Assembly (NCBI GenBank): GCA_033807775.1
Contig: CM066314.1
Location: forward strand, 92,544,929 to 92,608,928
Source of the DNA: Saussurea involucrata
Lineage: Eukaryota > Streptophyta > Magnoliopsida > Asterales > Asteraceae
DNA length: 64,000 nucleotides
Direction: 5' to 3'
Under the pieces are notes generated by a model. It did no database searches and had not been told where the DNA came from. It worked only from the letters and a program-made list of their open reading frames with translations. Shown here in pieces: positions 63,311 to 64,000 of the stretch (position 1 is its first letter; each line of letters opens with the position of its first letter). The position numbers and the translations under genes are program-made.

Positions 63311-64000
63311 TTTCAAACTAAATGATTTTATATATATTTATATTTCATCTCAATCACTTGGTACTAAAACGTAGTACTTCCCCCATATTTTTGTTTCCAT
63401 CCAACATTCTGACATTTAGGCTTTTTGAGCATTATATTCTATATAAGTATAGATTTCATAACATTGAGCATTCGGCATAATTTCATTCATGTTTTGCTTA
63501 CCTTTCGATTTAATTCAGAAGTGAAAGTTGAAACAAATATAACTCAGATAATACAAAATACTTGTAAAATCACTTTTTGACACACATTTATTCATTGAAT
63601 GAAAATTAAAAAAAATCATATCATTGAATTAAATTGTTAAGATTCAAACATTCAAAGCAATAGAAATAAAACATAATACAATGTTACCTTTCACCACTTG
63701 TTCCTTGAAACAGAAAAATATGACAGTTAAGTATATCACCTGAGAAGTATGAGTTCTAAATTGATTTGTTTAGAAGTCTTAGTCTCTGAAGTACGGGTCC
63801 TGAACCGAATTATTCAGAAGCCATTGTCATTTAAGTACGGGTTTTGAACTGATATGTTCAAAAACCTAAAACGTTGAATTACGGGTTTTGAACATTATGT
63901 TGAAACAATCAGATCAAATTTTGAGTCAATACTTCCTCTGAAATCAAGATAATCCTGCAAAATCAAGAGATTTTGGTAATCATCTACGATGATTCCTCAT

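Larger units (their letters stand above)
61971..64000 (-). other. Non-coding interior of the family-2b element
   Basis: No supported ORF. Holds internal PPT-like tracts (62099-62490), a 154-bp tandem repeat (63033-63310) and three TACGGGT-type repeats (63793, 63824, 63880). It may be a pol-ORF3 spacer left next to the LTR after loss of ORF3. It runs off the right edge. Confidence 0.5.

Overview
The window is repetitive plant nuclear DNA made almost entirely of Ty1/copia LTR retrotransposons. I see no unambiguous host gene, no tRNA or rRNA gene and no CRISPR array. Primer sites matching plant initiator-Met tRNA, very long elements (13-15 kb), large Gag proteins, repeated polypurine tracts and a third ORF after pol point to the Sirevirus (SIRE/Maximus) lineage. 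The ORF3 proteins resemble uncharacterised proteins I recall from Asteraceae genomes, so an Asteraceae or related dicot is my guess; this is unverified.

Layout. (1) 1-19518: two family-1 elements in head-to-tail tandem on the minus strand, sharing the LTR at 4410-5256. The right copy (4410-19518) has both LTRs, PBS, PPT, open gag, an open gag-C ORF, an open 1148-codon pol and a broken 5-kb ORF3. (2) 19519-20337: 3' end and 3' LTR of a plus-strand copia element that family 1 interrupted just upstream of its LTR. (3) 20338-26103: short non-autonomous elements, five of them flanked by (TA)n microsatellite, plus a CACTA-type terminus and a decayed exon-like remnant. (4) 26104-39286: family-2 element without a 5' LTR. 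Its leader is fused at 39286/39287 to the middle of pol of a second family-2 copy (39287-43376). (5) 43377-56335: family-3 element inserted in that second copy, with a truncated 5' LTR. (6) 56336-61258: a 4.9-kb duplicate of 37341-42263 that carries the same fusion junction. (7) 61259-64000: 36 bp of family-3 filler, then a diverged family-2b 3' LTR and downstream sequence.

Within each family the minus-strand order is LTR, PBS, gag (zinc knuckle), pol (protease, integrase, reverse transcriptase, RNase H), a non-coding spacer, ORF3, PPT, LTR. The three families are diverged, but ORF3 keeps the same order of parts: an N-terminal globular domain with an aromatic QFW-type motif and a C-[LM]-[ST]-x-K-x-x-S-x-D-Q motif, a Ser/Thr/Glu-rich middle, a coiled coil, and a C-terminal domain.

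The observations I think most worth following are: an inverted repeat that encloses the PPT/3'LTR boundary in every family, with different stem sequences; the shared ORF3 architecture with promoter-like signals in front of it; short CAG..CTG motifs, different in each family, scattered through coding and non-coding parts; and the cluster of inverted-repeat elements sitting in TA microsatellites.
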